Shown one piece after another: positions 11,480-23,476 of a stretch of DNA of 60,000 nucleotides. The stretch lies in assembly GCF_963678635.1 (NCBI RefSeq), contig NC_087062.1, positions 97,209,705-97,269,704 on the forward strand, given 5' to 3'. The notes beneath the pieces are model-generated. The model saw only the letters and a program-made list of their open reading frames with translations, ran no database searches and was not told the origin of the DNA. A program made the translations under genes and the position numbers. Position 1 is the first letter of the stretch, and each line of letters starts with the position of its first letter. The DNA is from Symsagittifera roscoffensis. Taxonomy: Eukaryota > Xenacoelomorpha > Acoela > Convolutidae.

Positions 11480-12820
11480 AGATGTGCCATCGAGATCGAG
11501 GAGAAAGGGGGGCTGTGATTTATGCTTAAAGGACTATATGTTAAGACCGGTGTAAAATCGTGGTGTATATTTGAAGAATTATCATTTCGTTGCTAAATTG
11601 TGTATTAATTATCGCCGAGTTCGAGATATTTTTGTGTTGCTGAAGTTGCATTATCGAAGTTTTTTGAACGGTTGAAGATCTAAACAAGGATTGCTGGTAA
11701 CAGCCGCTCCCAAATTGGAAGCTTAGGCAATGGAAACTGAAATCTTTTTAAGTTTGCCTGAAAGTTTGCAGTCATTGTCAAAGTTATAAACAAAGCTTCA
11801 AGAAATTTATTGAGAATGTATGTTTCGGAAGCCTTATGATTCTCTGTATTCGTTCGATTTTGGTTAGAGATAGCCTTTGAAATCGACCTGAACTACATTG
11901 CAATGGGCAAGCTTGATTGAATGACTTGCTCAAATAGCCAGATGGTATAATTGACTCGAGGATTGGGCTGTTAGCATGTGTGTTGATTTACGTACATATG
12001 CATAAGGTTTTATTTCAACGAATATTTAATAAGCCCAAAAAAACCTTTAATTTCTCTGACATTTCAGGTCATCAAAAGTTTGAAATATAAGTCAAAAGTA
12101 AATTTTGTATAGACTTATTGAAAATCGGAGTGAAGCTGTTTCCTCTTATGCTAATAGGTGAACATGCTTATCGCTACGCCCTCAGTTGGTTCATTTGCAA
12201 GTCGCTTAATGCAGTTATGCCCACAAGAAGTTCTGCTTATCGCCGTAAACTGCGCTTCGTGTATTTATTGTACGATATCTAATAGTGGTTGGACAGGTAC
12301 TGTTGATTTTGATAACATAAATTATATATTTCATGTCATATATTAAATATTCTGTGCTTAAAGCTGTTCTGAATTGCGAATCATTTGAATAATGAGAAAG
12401 AAATCAGCAGCTAAGTCTGGTTAATAGATATTAATGCATCTGTGTAAAATGACTTTTATTGTGCTTTTTTGCAAATGTTTTCATGAACAATTATTGTGAG
12501 GGGAATTCAAAGTTTGACTACCAGCATGCTTTTGAAAGTAAGACATATTTAAACAAAAGGTTTTTGCTTTAGAAAGCGATTTAGCTAAATTGTCAAATTG
12601 AAAGATTTTCAATAGACCTCTGTACTTTTTGATAAAATTTTATAAAATCGTTTGCTGTGCAAGTTGTCATCTCAGGAAAATTTGTAAAAGTTTCGAAACA
12701 AAACAAATCTGCGGTTTTTTTAATTGGTGAACGCTAATTGAAGTTTTAAGCCTGAAGCCTGAGGCAATACTTATTGAGAAGTTGAGCAACTGCTAAAGAA
12801 CGTTTTTTTCCCCCTTTTGC
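11480..12820. other. SSR1 3' flank, no further gene
   Basis: AT-rich sequence that should contain the SSR1 3' UTR. I could not place a convincing polyadenylation signal. Short open frames here are not coding-like. Confidence 0.5.
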
Positions 12821-12829
12821 GGTGCAAAA

Positions 12830-13130
12830 TTGGAGATTTTTACTCACAAAAGTGCCTTGTTGTTCCGACCATTGAAAATGGGGAGGAACTTTGTATTCGG
12901 GTGTGTTTTAGTTTTTTTCTTTTGTTTTTCTCGCAAAATCAACTACCATAAATAATCACTGGATTGGATTGAGTGATATATAATATTAAAGCCCTTTCAG
13001 TCTTGGTTCAAACCATATTAAAAAATTGCCATCCATTTTTTCAAGTGTTGAGAAAAACCGGTTTGAATTTCCGCAAAAAATGAAAAGTTTGATTTTTTTT
13101 TATTTTCTAGTCATTTTCAAAAACTATTGT
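12830..13130. repeat. Dispersed repeat, copy also at 36960-37170 and 46510-46740
   Basis: The segment with AATGGGGAGGAACTTTG and GTGTGTTTTAGTTTTTTTC is a reverse-complement match to 46650-46740 and, more weakly, to 37080-37150. The related copies share a 'TTTTCTCGATACTGGGA' type block. No coding potential is seen. Probably an old MITE or SINE-like family of unknown class. Confidence 0.45.
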
Positions 13131-13659
13131 CCGGTTTGCCTATCTTACAATGACTGTCGAATATGCCTACATTTTTAAGGGTAATGAAAGTAGTGAAGAC
13201 TCTTTTATAGTTCATGGTTATTGTAAGAAAAAGTCTTGAATTGTGTATAAAAGTCTCTAATAACTACAGACTATCATTCATAAATTCATGCATTTATGAA
13301 TGCACATAGGTATATATACACTTTTTCAGTTCAATTGAAATTCATCTGCTGAAAGTGAAGCAAATAGCACTCTCCAAATACAAACGTTGATACAGTTTTC
13401 TCAAGTTGGATTAATGTTACCAAAAAAGCTCCAATCCTATATCGTTCTAGAAATTCAAAGAGCTTAAAGGGCATCTGTTTTTTTTCTTTGAAATTCGAAA
13501 GTTGAGATTTTTTCAACAAAGTGTTTTTTTTCACGTTTACTTGCGTTCACTACTTTTTTTCCAATCTTCAGTTGGCTATGTTAGTTTTATGTCAAACGCT
13601 TTTTTCACACCACGCAAAAAAAAGCTACAATAATTTAAAATAAAAACTTTTTTTTTGCT

Positions 13660-13750
13660 TAGAATTATTAAGACTGGTCGGAACATTTTGTGCTAATTGC
13701 ACAGTAACCGGCTATCCTTGTTTCTTTTCGGTTCTGGACCAACTTAACAT
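13660..13750 (+). repeat. Dispersed repeat with TGTGCTA-TTGCACA core
   Basis: The block GGTCGGAACATTTTGTGCTA then TTGCACAGTAACCGGCTAT recurs at 38928-38965 on the same strand and 36670-36712 on the opposite strand, with a few substitutions. A second shared block (TGTCGAATATGCCT) lies about 510 bases upstream here, about 110 bases upstream in the 38.8 kb copy and correspondingly placed in the 36.7 kb copy, so the family extends beyond the core and has suffered indels. Confidence 0.55.
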
Positions 13751-13925
13751 CATCCTTACAAAAATGTCAACAGGGGAGGATGTTAAATTGATTCACGTTT
13801 TGAAATTTCAGCCAATCAGAATTGAATATTTCCAGCAGTGCTAACCATTTAAATCCAATTCAAATAGTGTGCTGGAAGATCTTAAATTAGTTTATTGAAC
13901 CAGATGTTAAGTTTATCCAGTTTTT
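13735..13925. repeat. Palindromic dispersed repeat, ACCAA-TTAACATC family
   Basis: Contains inverted versions of an ACCAAGTTAACATCC-like motif with CAGCCAATCAGAAT in between. The same arrangement is seen at about 46990-47110 and 55646-55810. Inverted ends and small size suggest a MITE, but target duplications are not clear. Confidence 0.5.
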
Positions 13926-14906
13926 GAATTTGTTCAACCAATCAGATGAAACGAGTGTGATTAAGTCACGTATAAAGAGTTTTACTCACGTTTCTGAAGG
14001 TATTGTCAGCCTTTTGAGAACCAATGGTGAATTTTTTCGCTGTACATTTGCATGATAACCAAAAATTGCAATTTTTGTTAACCAACAGGGATGAAAGTTT
14101 TCCCTGCAGCTATAATCTCAACTTAGAATATTTTAAAGTTTAATTCGGACGCAAGCTGATATTCATTAAGATTCAATTAACGTAGTTCAGCCTCTTGTAT
14201 TGATCGTGATGAATATTTTTAACTTTTTTTTCAGGGAAAAGTCTTGAAGTTTGTTCAGGCTCAAATTAATTTTTTCGCGATCTAATTTTTTTTTCTCCGA
14301 TTTCAGTTCATTTCCTTTGTTAAAAGGAAATTATATTCATCTATCGAACGGCAATGAAGGAAAGCTTACGAAAAATGTTGCTAATGTTTCGGATGTGCAT
14401 TTTGTTCAAAAAATTTTACAGCGGCATAAAAATTTAGCCTACTGATGCAGTTTTCTCAATTTAGGTAAGTTTTGTCGACTAAGTTAGAAGCGTACATTTT
14501 TCTTGAATTTCGAAGATCTGTTATGGCGTTTTTTGTCATTTTAAAATGAAAAATGATGTTTTTCGAAAAAGAAGTCAGTGTTTTTTTTGTTTTTGTTTTA
14601 ATGCGTTCAATAAAACTTTTCCAACCGTACAAATTTTCAGCCGTTTCCAACTGTACAAATTTTCATCCATTTTCAGTTTGCGTTTCCGAAGGGAAGCTCA
14701 TTTGTTTCTGTTTTTTTTTCTTTCGAGAGATTACGGAGTGGTATGGAACTTCGCGGTATATTACATGCAATTTAAATTATTATAAAAAGCTAGGTGTCCA
14801 TATGAAACAATTATATCCAAAGTAAGTGTTATATCCAAATCGGGTGATATAATACTAAAGGTGACAGCTTCACCTAATTTAACTCAGCTGAGCAAAAAAC
14901 TTCGTT

Positions 14907-14975
14907 GACCACCGGGATTCGAACCGGTTCAGGTGAACCATCTGTCAAACAGTTTACCTACTGTACCAACCAGTC
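14907..14975 (-). repeat. tRNA-derived SINE head or tRNA pseudogene
   Basis: On the minus strand there is an A-box-like TGGTACAGTAGG and a perfect B box GGTTCGAATCC at the spacing of a tRNA, about 69 bases in all. The acceptor stem pairs poorly (one mismatch, several wobbles) and the T stem is imperfect, so a functional tRNA is unlikely. Treat as a tRNA-derived element. Confidence 0.45.
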
Positions 14976-15099
14976 TGAGAAGTTCGAAGAGATAATTTTA
15001 GAAGTAAATTCCTAATCGAGAATAACAACTTCAACAGCGTTTGCCTTATGTTTTAATGCCTCATCATAAAAATTTATTGAATTATCCTTTTTTGCTAAC

Positions 15100-15172
15100 T
15101 GGTGAGTATCGTGGCTAACACATTTGACTCAGCACCCATAGATCCGAGTTTGATTACCGCTGGAACCATTTT
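15100..15172 (+). repeat. tRNA-like fragment
   Basis: An A-box-like GAGTATCGTGGCTAAC is followed by a B-box-like GAGTTTGATTACCGC at tRNA spacing. Stems are degenerate. Likely a second tRNA-derived element close to the one at 14907-14975, on the opposite strand. Confidence 0.3.
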
Positions 15173-15199
15173 CTTTTTTGTAAAGACCAGTGAAAAGTA

Positions 15200-17380
15200 A
15201 ACCTACCACTTAATGTTATATACTACCCAAGTTTCAAAAGTTTTTAAAAAATGAGTGAAACTTTTTGATTAATTAATTTTTTGATACCATCACGAGGCCA
15301 AACTGTATTTTGTGAGTTGTAAGCCGATTTCGCAACAAGGACGAGCTCTTTGTTCTCTTTTTGTTCTTTCATTCTCTTTGGTCGTTCCGACAAAATTTCA
15401 ATACGTTGAAAGAATTGTCTCTGGATATCAGAGACATAGAAACACCAAATTTTGCGCTTATCCAGTGCAAATTTTGTCCTCGCAATGAAGTCCTACTCTT
15501 TCAACAACGCTAAACTCCCATCCAAAAAGCTGAAAAATTGGAGAGAAAAAAAAACGGAGAAAAGTTTTCTTAAAGCAACGTTGTGCAGCATTGTGCTTCT
15601 GTTGGTTATAAATCCTCTTGAACGAGTCAGGCATTAATTTTTTTCTATTTTTTTTGGGTTTGTGTTTGTTTTGCTTAAAATGGCACCACGATTCCTGGTT
15701 AGTTGTTGCGGCATGAAAAGACCAAATATGTTTCTCCGAGTTTTGAAACTCGACGTTCATCTTTTGATATCTGAAGGATGTCGACTCCCCGAACTCAAAT
15801 TTGAAAGTATGCTCTCGGCAATATGTTTAATCGAATTACGATACTTACGCTTGCGGTTAGCAAGCGTTAATAAATCGTAATATATGTTTTTTTTGGGTCA
15901 ACAACTAATTTAACAAAATCACTGAATCTTTTTTCGAGTTATCATTTGTGCTACTTGAAATTCTGCAGCAAATATGCTCAGTTTCTTGAAAGTTCAATTT
16001 CTACTACTGGTTAAGAAAATTAGTAGACGGCTTAGGCACTGGCTTGAAACCGGTCAGCGCTGTTTTTTTAAAACCCAAAATAATTAGTATAAAAAAAGCA
16101 TTGGTTGCCTGTGCTTGTTTGTCATAAATCTTCATAGAAATTTTAGTTTTTCATGACAAGTTTTTTCCTTTTTTTTTGGCTCAAATAGGTTGCGGCCTTT
16201 TTTCGGCTTAGTGACCTCAATTTTTTTTCGTTTGACGAACAAACAAGTTTTGAGTTCAAGTGTTTTGAGGGTGAGGAGGACTTAATAATTTTTCAAAAAT
16301 TTTTGTTCTTGTTCGTTTTTTTTTCGTCTTAAAGGGTTTCTGCTAAGGTTTTTTTTGGCTTTCTTTACCGCTTGGTAATTATTCTTCCGATGCTAATGTC
16401 ATATTTTTTTCTTGGCATGTTTTTTTTAAATTAAAAGTAGCCTTATTCATTTTGATAGATTTAGTTTTTTTCTACCAGTTTCGTTTTTTTTTAACTTTCT
16501 AGCGGCTTTCTTGTTTTGTATCGCAAGTCGTGCGAAACTCATCTTCGCCTCTGTGTTTTAAACTTGTAATCCTGGACTTATTGTTGCGCGCTATATTGAA
16601 CTTGTGTATAGGCTGCGAAAATAGTTATAAACTTGCGTATAGGCTGGTTATAAAAATCCGGCTCTAAAACTATCTCGCATTTCATTGAGAAAACTAAATG
16701 GTCTAACTCGTCCGTTTGTAATTATCACTTCGTAGCTGACGCTGCTGTTTGAGGAAAGTTTCAAATACGTTTAAAATAATTGCTGTTCTGAAACTCAACC
16801 TAAATTTTCTTAGAAAAAAAAATCTAATTTTGATACCTTGAGAAGCAATCTGAAAATTCAAGTTGCCCTGATATGTTCATTATTTTTCTTATTTTTTTGT
16901 TATTAGCTAGCTCGATCGATGTACTGCTTTTTTTCGTGCTGAAAACACTAATACTTGTTTTCTAGATAAAAGTATAGAATAAATATATCCCTCATATTGT
17001 AGTATTATTTTTAAGTTATAATCGTAAGCTTCTCCTCTTAAGCTTGCAACTAATTTTTTCCAGGGTAAAAGTATTTCCAAACATCAGGAATATCCTTTGC
17101 TGAATTAATCTACCTCTGAAATTGAATACGATCCTTCACCAATTTGCCACTACATGCTGGACGAAACAACAAACTTAGATCTTTGAACGTGTTTCTCTCA
17201 AAATAGATAAACTTCAGTCAAAAATCGATTAGGACAAAAATTTCTTACATTTTGCGATATAGTTCAACTTCAGTTTTGTTTTTGTCTCAAATTGTAAATT
17301 TGATGTAAATCAACACATTTACGCTAAAAAAAACAATTGCACCAATTTTGGAATAGTTTGTATCAAAAAAGGTCTCTCAA
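15200..17380. other. Spacer without recognisable gene
   Basis: T-rich low-complexity DNA with many T-runs of 6-9 bases. Open frames are short and biased by composition. Confidence 0.5.
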
Positions 17381-17389
17381 TTATCCCAA

Positions 17390-17515
17390 CAAATATCACA
17401 AGAAGAATATTGTTTCAATATTTGAACATTCGCATTTCTATTAGCTTGCTTTCAAATATCACAAGAAGAATATTGTTTCAATATTTGAACATTCGCATTT
17501 CTATTAGCTTGCCTT
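17390..17515 (+). repeat. 63-bp tandem duplication
   Basis: Two adjacent near-identical 63-base units (17390-17452 and 17453-17515), each starting CAAATATCACAAGAAGAATA. They make an open frame with a repeated peptide, but the frame is a by-product of the duplication. Confidence 0.85.
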
Positions 17516-17519
17516 CAAT

Positions 17520-18980
17520 GTGTAATTTTTGCTCAAACAGTTTGAGCCAAAGAAAAAATATTTTGGGTAAAAAAAAAACAAGATCAAATAGTAAGAGACC
17601 CGATTTAGTTCTGGCAAAAGTTAGTCATTTTATGTTCTGGCCCGAGACTGTTAAGTGTAAGCTTCAAAGTTCAAAAAAAGCACTGAAAATTGCTTTTGGA
17701 AAATTTGCAGTTAAATTAGATTGTCTGATCTGAAAAGAAAAAGCGTTATAGAAACGTCAAACCACTAAATTTGTGAGCAAGCCATTTCAAGACGTAGTTT
17801 TTCAATCAATTGAAAGCTATTGAAAGTACAGAAAGTAGATGCGAAACCTTTCTTAATGTATCATAAGGAACCGCCGCATTAAGAAAAAGCAATTTGTTGA
17901 CGCCGCAAAAGATCACTTTTTAGCTTTTGTATCTATTATTTTAGGGTTTTTGGATCAGACTTTGTGACTGATTTTTAAATTAGATTTCAGAGTGTTTTAA
18001 AACATACTTTGAAACAAGGTAAAAAAAACACTTTCTAAAACACAAAAATAAAACAGTGTTTTATATTCTATAATGTTTTTTTTTGCTATAAACTAGCAAT
18101 GTCTGGGAGTCGAATTGTGGCGATAGGGGTATCAGAATGGGGGAAAAACTGGGTTTCGAAACAGCGTTCGTTGATATTGCTATTGGCTCTCGTTTAGGAG
18201 TTCCCAACTCAGCTGGATTCGTAAGTAGTTTCTCAAATACACGAGTGACTTCTGGAAAACTAAGAAACCAAATCGAGGCTAAAAATGCGGATAACTTGCA
18301 ATTCTTTACCGCGAACTAAGCAAACTAAAAAAAAACAATAAAACTTGTTTTTTGTCTTGGAAAAATCGCTGTTTATTTGATTTTTTCTAAAAGAAAAACT
18401 GTTTTTCCCGCCCTGTTAAGTTTTTACTAAGAGACTAGCTTAGATTTTTGTGTTGATGTGACCTGAGCCATTTCGTATCTTGTAACAGTACCGCTAAGTT
18501 TTGAATAATAACTTCCTTGCGCCCTTTGAAAAAAAACAATAATTATGGAGGACTGTGCTTTAACATCGGTGCCCTCTTTTTTGTTCAAATCCCGCTATGT
18601 TTTATGGTTTTTGTTATTTCTAGACAATTGATCTGCGAAAAAAAACCACCCAAATGAGCAAGTATCAGAGCAAAGATGTGTTCCAAATGCCCTCTAATTG
18701 TTCGCGAAAAACAATAAATTTAAATATTTTAAAATTAAATATCAGAAAAAATTTCTTCTTCGAATTTTTCAGCCCACCATCAAAAGAATGTGACCCTTTA
18801 ATCTGTTAGCTAGGTTTTGCTTTTATTCTTTGAGTGTTTCAGCACTTCAGCTGTTGGTTGCCTTGTTTTGATAAATGAGAATTTTCAGTTATTTTTCAAT
18901 CATTTCATCTGATTCAAAGAACTCAAAATAATGCAAAACTTTGCTTTGTCTTTGTTTTCAAGTTTTATTATGAACAAAGT
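17520..18980. other. Spacer without recognisable gene
   Basis: AT-rich sequence with no repeat copy or coding-like frame that I can support. Confidence 0.45.
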
Positions 18981-18983
18981 ACG

Positions 18984-18984
<1 letters not shown>

Positions 18985-19041
<57 letters not shown>
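18985..19041. repeat. (TA)n microsatellite
   Basis: About 57 bases of nearly perfect TA dinucleotide. It abuts the left edge of the first copy of the large direct duplication. A shorter, degraded TA-rich stretch sits at the matching position of the second copy (about 22633-22660). Confidence 0.95.
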
Positions 19042-19043
<2 letters not shown>

Positions 19044-22000
19044 TAAAATTTTTTATAATATATAAATATAACTTTTTGAATGTCGACTCAATTGTCCAGT
19101 CTTAATGTGACAGCTGCCGAAGACAGTTTTAACAACAAAATTAACAAAATTGATCGGACATTTTTCAAATGTTGCTTAATTTATTTTTAATGATAGTGAT
19201 GATCAATTTCTTTAGCACCAGTTTCTTAATACTTGTGAATCTGCGCTGCAGTCTATTTGGAGCGTTTTTAAACGGAAAAATTAGCAAATATTATCAAATC
19301 GGATGCTAAAATTTTTTTCCTTTTGAACAAATTGCTGTTATAGTGAATTTTTCTTATTAACACAAGCGAAGCTTGTGTGATAGTATGAATTTTCTTTTTT
19401 TCAACCTAATTCGCAAATACTACGTTTCATTTTTAAAGTGTTCATTTTGATCAATAACCAGCTTTTAATTGCAGCCAATGCTAAGGATATTAACACAGAC
19501 TTTTATATAACAAATAGCACTTTAGCCTCAAGGTGTCATGGAGCGTAGAGAGAGGGAAGGAGACGCGCAACAAATTAAGAGGGTTGAAACCTGAGCACGG
19601 TTGGATGTTTTTTCAAGAAATTTTTTGTAAACAAGGTAAAATGCATCCGGTCTATAAAGTGAGGGATGTTAGTTGGTAATTTTTTTTTAAAATTGCAATT
19701 TCGCCTTTGTGTGAAAGTCTGTAAATTAGTTTTTAATTTAACTTTTTGACTGGAAGTAGGCAGGCACCGCAGTTGTTTGTCTCGTTAACTCACTCATAGA
19801 CTAAATCGAAAGTTATTGGAAAATAATGAAAAAAGGGTGTTTCAAAAGCGACGCACCAATGATAAAATGCGCCCTGATATACCGAACTTTTCTCATATAT
19901 GATTATACAGATTTTATTCAGCCTCAAAATTTTTAATGTAAATCTGCAAAACTATGATTAATATATCCATTATTTTGAAATATTCTTAGTTAATAATTCA
20001 ATTTATCGTAATTCAATGTTAATAAATTCTTGAGATTTCTGATATGAACGTGCGATATCAGAAATTTTAAAAATTTTAGTCTTAATTTTTAGAAAACAGG
20101 GGAAAACTTCACATATAATCAAATTATACACCGAAAAAAAATCTGATAGAACCATTGTGAAAATAATCCATTATTTCGCTATTGTAGTAGAAGTTTTGGT
20201 TTGATTTTGTCAAAGTCTCAGAGCGAAATTTGGGGCAGAATTTTTCAATGTAATTTGTTTTATTCCAGAAAATTTAGTGCAGGTCCGAATTATGTTTTCT
20301 TTAGGGTCAAAAATACATAGGCAGTTTTTTAACAAAAACATAACAATCAACATATTTATGTCTATTGATGTTTCACGAAATTTTTTTTAGAAGAGGTGGA
20401 GTAGAACAAAGCAAATTTTTACAACGTTAGAACTAAGATTGCTCCAGCTTGTAACAATTTTGAAACTTGATTAAAAACTTTTTATGCATCCAGCAAACGC
20501 GGAAAATTTTGAAAATACTGTTAAGGTAAAAAAAATTACCATTTCAATTTTCTTTTGATTTCATACGCCCTATTTTGGTTAGCTTTTCAGTTCCCAAAAT
20601 GCAATTTGACGGATTTGTAAACAAAAATTTGACGAGCAAAAAATTGCTTGGGCATAAACTGAATCGTATTTCTGAATGGAAAATTTGTAGTTTGTTTTTT
20701 TTTGCAACAAAAAACACCATTTTGAGACCCCTTGGCATCTCAATTTTATGATACTTGTGTATCAAAATCATACCTTCACGAGTTTGCTCAAAATTTCTGT
20801 TTTGTACCTCATCAATTAACAATCTAAATTTATAAGGAAACGCAAACTCCTGCATTAGTTTTGAAAGGACTAAGATACATTTTACGGTCTGTCAGAAAAC
20901 ATTACTTTCAAAACGGTCGGTTAGAAAGTTTGAAATTGTTGCGAAAATCTAAGAAGAGTCTTGCAAAATTTTGGGTTCCAAAATGCGGTTCAGAAGAAAA
21001 ATTGGCAAGAATTTTGCTTTGGCAGGGTCTGATTTTGTTTTTAAGGTTCTGGTAAGATGATTGCTCCGACCACCTTCATAATTTGTTTCTAAATGTTTCA
21101 GTTCAACAAAGACAATTTTGGCCGTTTTTTTTTTGCTCAGTATTATTCACTATAATATTCATCTGGTACAGTATTTACACCAGCCTTTTTTTTATTTTGA
21201 GAAATGGGTCGAAAACTTTCTTTCCGATTTTTGTAGAATTAATATTTTGATACCTGAATCTCAAGTTAGCTAATACGGAAATAATCAGTCCTTAAAAGTT
21301 TCTTGAAATTGAAATTTTGATGTAATTTCATCTGAAAATAATTTTTTAGCTTCTTTGAGCTCATTAGCAGAGCTTGTCAGTGTTATTGATTTCTTTAACA
21401 ATTTGTACTTTTTGTATCTATTTCAAATTTAAACAATTATGCTATTTTTTTCAACCTTACAAAATTAATGAACAGTTTTTGTAACTTTTAGTTTTCTAAG
21501 ATCATGTTCGAAACCTTTAATTTGAGCTCACAGAGCTGTTAATCGGACCGATCATTTAAAATTGGTCGGTTTCCATATAGAGACAAGAGCTTTCCTTGCT
21601 GATCAAATCGCACAGAATGTCTTGACCACAAAACTTCAAGAAACAAAATTAAAATAAAAGAATTTTTTTTTTGAAAAAATTGAAAATCGAAAACAATTTT
21701 TTTTCAAGTTTTTTTTTCTATATAGCTTTTCTAGTAAAGGTGAAAAAAAACAAATAAAATCAATATTAGCAAAATCAAAATTGAATATTTAGCCAAATTG
21801 CATTGAAAGGACAGCCAATTTCATATAATTAAGTCAAATGCTGCCTAAATTAATCACCAAACGAAAATATTCAGATACGTTTTTCTCGACACCCAAACTT
21901 TTTTAAACAATTTTTTAAGAATCCACGCCACGAAAATATGAGCGTTAATGTGATACCATTTTTGATACAGTGGAAAACGGCCGGAAAAAAACCGATCCGA

Positions 22001-22446
22001 ATCCATAGTTCCTTTCCACTCTTCGAGATAAAATCTCAGTAGGCAACCCTTTATCAAAAAGCAACATTTGACCATGGAGCTCGCGGCTTTGTTTCGAAGT
22101 CATCTTTTAGTTTATTCTTTTTCCCTATGTAGGTTAAAGTTTTAGCACCATAGACATAACCTTCAGCAAAAGTTTGCCTCAGATTTGACCTTGACGTTTC
22201 ATTTTGGCGACGTTTTATCACTAATTATGTACAACGAACGATGATTGAGAAGTTTTCAACCACTTGATTTTGTTCATGTGCGAACATTTAAATCAATAAT
22301 AACTGTAAAAATTGATTTTGATTGCTGCAGACTGTGGCAAAAGGATAGTATTTTTGTGCTCGATTTTTTTTGCCGCAAAAAATCGTCAGATAGGTTCGTA
22401 TAATGATGAATCAATTGCAGTTGCAATTTTATTGATGTTTCAAAAT
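19036..22446 (+). repeat. Large direct duplication, copy 1
   Basis: This 3.4 kb segment matches 22621-23476 (first about 844 bases, almost identical) and then 24884-27446 (the remainder, a few percent diverged). The two matching halves are contiguous here but separated by 1.4 kb in copy 2. It contains no convincing gene. Two open frames kept in both copies are discussed elsewhere. A GC-richer patch at about 19525-19680 is unchanged between copies. Confidence 0.9.
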
Positions 22447-22560
22447 TATTTAACAATCTAAATAATGAATGGAAAATTGAATATTTAGCCAAATTGCATT
22501 GAAAGGACAGCCAATCTCATATAATTATGTCAAATGCTGCCTAAATTAATCACCAAACGA
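21780..22560 (+). repeat. Pair of about 83-bp direct repeats inside copy 1
   Basis: The block beginning AAAATTGAATATTTAGCCAA occurs at 21780-21862 and again at 22477-22560 with about two substitutions. The second occurrence lies just past the end of homology with copy 2, so it was probably added at the duplication junction. Confidence 0.8.
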
Positions 22561-22620
22561 TTAATTCAAAAGTTTGCGAAAATCTAATTCATAATTAATT
22601 CAAAATGCGCCCACTAATTA

Positions 22621-23476
22621 TATATGCTAAAATTTTTATATATATATTTATATATAAGTATAACTTTTTGAATGTCGACTCAATTGTCCAGTTTTAATGT
22701 GACAGCTGCCGAAGACAGTTTTAACAACAAAATTAACAAAATTGAACAGACATTTTTCAAATGTTGCTTAATTTATTTTTAATGATAGTGATGATCAATT
22801 TTTTTAGCACCAGTTTCGTAATACTTGTGAATCTGCGCTGCAGTCTATTTGGAGCGTTTTTAAACGGAAAAATTAGCAAATAAAATCAAATCGGATGCTA
22901 AAATTTTTTTCCTTTTGAACAAATTGCTGTTATAGTGAATTTTTCTTATTTACACAAGCGAAGCTTGTGTGATAGTTTGAATTCTCTTTTTTTTCAACCT
23001 AATTCGCAAATACTACGTTTCATTTTTAAAGTGTTCATTTTGATCAATAACCAGCTTTTAATTGCAGCCAATGCTAAGGATATTAACACAGACTTTTATA
23101 TAACAAATAGCACTTTAGCCTCAAGGTGTCATGGAGCGTAGAGAGAGGGAAGGAGACGCGCAACAAATTAAGAGGGTTGAAACCTGAGCACGGTTGGATG
23201 TTTTTTCAAGAAATTTTTTGTAAACAAGGTAAAATGCATCCGGTCTATAAAGTGAGGGATGTTAGTTGGTAATTTTTTTTAAAATTGCAATTTCGCCTTT
23301 GTGTGAAAGTCTGTAAATTAGTTTTTAATTTAACTTTTTGACTGGAAGTAGGCAGGCACCGCAGTTGTTTGTCTCGTTAACTCACTCATAGACTAAATCG
23401 AAAGTTATTGGAAAATAATGAAAAAAAGGGTGTTTCAAAAGCGACGCACCAATGTTAAAATGCGCCCTGATATACG
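22621..23476 (+). repeat. Large direct duplication, copy 2, first part
   Basis: Matches 19036-19879 nearly base for base, including a GC-richer block and a palindromic ACACAAGC-GAAGCTTGTGT. Homology stops at CTGATATAC, exactly where copy 1 runs on into the second part. Confidence 0.9.

Noticed and set aside
14907-14975. Functional tRNA gene on the minus strand
   Set aside because: The B box is perfect, but the acceptor and T stems contain mismatches and the anticodon arm is not clearly formed, so a tRNA-derived repeat is preferred.
20544-20855. 103-codon minus-strand frame preserved in both duplication copies (also 25545-25856)
   Set aside because: By eye about nine base differences separate the copies and about seven change the amino acid, which shows no purifying selection. 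It is most likely a chance frame kept by recent duplication.
20861-21055. 64-codon plus-strand frame nearly identical in both copies (also 25862-26056), ending in a GTAAGA donor-like site
   Set aside because: It lacks an ATG, has no family resemblance, and its conservation is also seen in adjacent non-coding bases. An exon cannot be excluded but I cannot support one.
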